Assembly (NCBI GenBank): GCA_002490835.1
Contig: DKUU01000035.1
Location: 1-50,781, forward strand
DNA: 50,781 nucleotides
DNA from: Lachnospiraceae bacterium UBA7196
GTDB taxonomy: Bacteria; Bacillota; Clostridia; Lachnospirales; Lachnospiraceae
Direction: 5' to 3'
Made by a program: the position numbers and the translations under genes. Below, piece after piece: positions 49,960 to 50,781 of this stretch. The notes under the pieces are model-generated. The model worked only from the letters and a program-made list of their open reading frames with translations. It made no database searches and was not told where the DNA came from. Within the stretch, counting starts at the first letter, position 1, and every line of letters starts with the position of its first letter.

Positions 49960-50772
49960 ATGAAAAAGAAAAAATGCACCGCCATCGTGTTGGCGGCGGG
50001 AAGCGGCAGGCGCATGAAGAGTGATGTGGCAAAACAGTATATGCCGCTGGGGGGAAAGCCCCTGATCTGGTATGCGCTGCACGCGATAGAAGAGTCCTCT
50101 GTGATAGACGACTGTATTCTTGTCGCCAGTCAGGAGGATATTTTAAACGGTTACGTCAAAAAAGAGATTGTAGAACGATTTGGTTTACATAAAATATCAT
50201 CTATTGTTCCCGGCGGAGCGGAGCGGTATGATTCCGTGTACAATGCGCTGCGGGCGATCGCGGACGAAAAAGCGGCGGCAGCTGCGGATACGAGGACGGA
50301 AACGGTTGCAGAGGCCGGAAGCGGCAGAGAGATGCACGAAGCCGATTACGTTTTCATACACGATGGCGCGAGACCGTTTTTGACGGAGGAGATATTAGAG
50401 CGCTGTCTGGCACAGGTAGAGAGAACGGGTGCGTGTGTGGCGGGAATGCCGGTAAAAGATACTATTAAAATCGTGGATGCGGATTGTTATGCCAGACAGA
50501 CTCCGGATCGAAACACTTTGTGGCAGATTCAGACGCCGCAGGTTTTTGAGACGGCGCTTATTACGGAAGCTTATGATAGATTGATGAAACAGAAGGAGAG
50601 CCTTGCGGCGTCCGGCATCAAGATCACGGATGACGCGGGTGTGGTCGAACTTTTGATGGAGAAGCCCGTGAAACTGGTGGAGGGGTCTTACCGCAATATC
50701 AAAGTCACTACACCGGAGGATATCGCGGTGGCGGAGGCGCTTCTTGAACAGATGAGGAAGGAGAAAGTTTGA
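49960..50772 (+). CDS. ispD: 2-C-methyl-D-erythritol 4-phosphate cytidylyltransferase
   Basis: 270 residues from ATG 49960 (GTG 49951, overlapping the tsaD stop, is an alternative). Couples CTP to methylerythritol phosphate in the MEP isoprenoid pathway. The nucleotide-binding VLAAGSGRRMKSDVAKQY (near 8-25), VPGGAERYDSVYNAL (near 80), VFIHDGARPF (near 125) and GMPVKDTIK are in place. An Ala/Glu/Thr-rich insert of about 28 residues (ADEKAAAAADTRTETVAEAG and on) before the HDGARP motif is unusual and probably a surface loop. The gene ends nine bases before the window edge. Confidence 0.94.
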   Translation: MKKKKCTAIVLAAGSGRRMKSDVAKQYMPLGGKPLIWYALHAIEESSVIDDCILVASQEDILNGYVKKEIVERFGLHKISSIVPGGAERYDSVYNALRAIADEKAAAAADTRTETVAEAGSGREMHEADYVFIHDGARPFLTEEILERCLAQVERTGACVAGMPVKDTIKIVDADCYARQTPDRNTLWQIQTPQVFETALITEAYDRLMKQKESLAASGIKITDDAGVVELLMEKPVKLVEGSYRNIKVTTPEDIAVAEALLEQMRKEKV

Positions 50773-50781
50773 AACTTAAAT

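Overview
The window reads as the chromosome of an anaerobic, moderate-GC Firmicute of the Lachnospiraceae / Clostridia type. The basis is LL-diaminopimelate aminotransferase (dapL), a phosphotransbutyrylase-butyrate kinase pair (butyrate formation), T-box and FMN riboswitch leaders, aspS with gatCAB (indirect Asn-tRNA synthesis), a gut-type beta-glucuronidase and several small membrane or zinc-ribbon proteins typical of that family. Genus cannot be fixed from the sequence. No tRNA, rRNA, insertion sequence or phage gene was recognised.

Layout. 1-2193: the distal part of a CRISPR array (30-nt repeats, 33 spacers visible) running off the left edge, with no cas genes in view. 2194-2812: non-coding DNA with a structured candidate RNA, a terminator and the glnA promoter plus attenuator hairpin. 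2813-4750: glnA and an ANTAR-domain regulator. 4911-7048: lysine/peptidoglycan genes dapF and dapL, then a histidine phosphatase. 7951-11067: a compact four-gene cluster of an SPFH protein, two membrane proteins and zinc-ribbon proteins, comparable with the B. subtilis ydjGHI envelope-stress genes. 11094-16429: a T-box-controlled aspS-gatC-gatA-gatB operon. 16462-17286: a reverse-strand membrane-anchored protein. 17435-22804: a poly-G tract, a SigD-type promoter and a giant flagellin-like gene split by a one-base frameshift, whose middle consists of about ten repeats of one module. 22948-27084: a small membrane protein, guaB, and a split purine end-pathway (PurO-type IMP cyclohydrolase plus stand-alone AICAR transformylase). 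27406-33232: ptb, buk, secA and prfB, the last with a programmed frameshift at UAA instead of the usual UGA.

33245-34938: three reverse-strand genes (DUF975-type membrane protein, an HEXXH protein, a small membrane protein). 35042-38840: tex, a 44-codon small ORF, and an FMN riboswitch driving ribU. 38972-42828: an array of TAAGAT direct repeats upstream of a MacAB-type ABC efflux operon. 42880-44613: beta-glucuronidase on the reverse strand. 44736-50772: a YcxB-like protein and a t6A-tRNA / housekeeping run (tsaE, tsaB, rimI, a zinc protein, rnz, a membrane-anchored protein, tsaD, ispD).

A palindromic intercistronic repeat occurs three times (28330, 41491, 45216), each time directly after or overlapping a stop codon inside a gene run. 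Two other unrelated structured palindromes lie at 23503 and 27094. The strongest leads are the giant modular flagellin with its frameshift and poly-G/SigD arrangement, the SPFH/zinc-ribbon cluster, the intercistronic repeat family, the glnA-ANTAR attenuator and the UAA prfB frameshift site.
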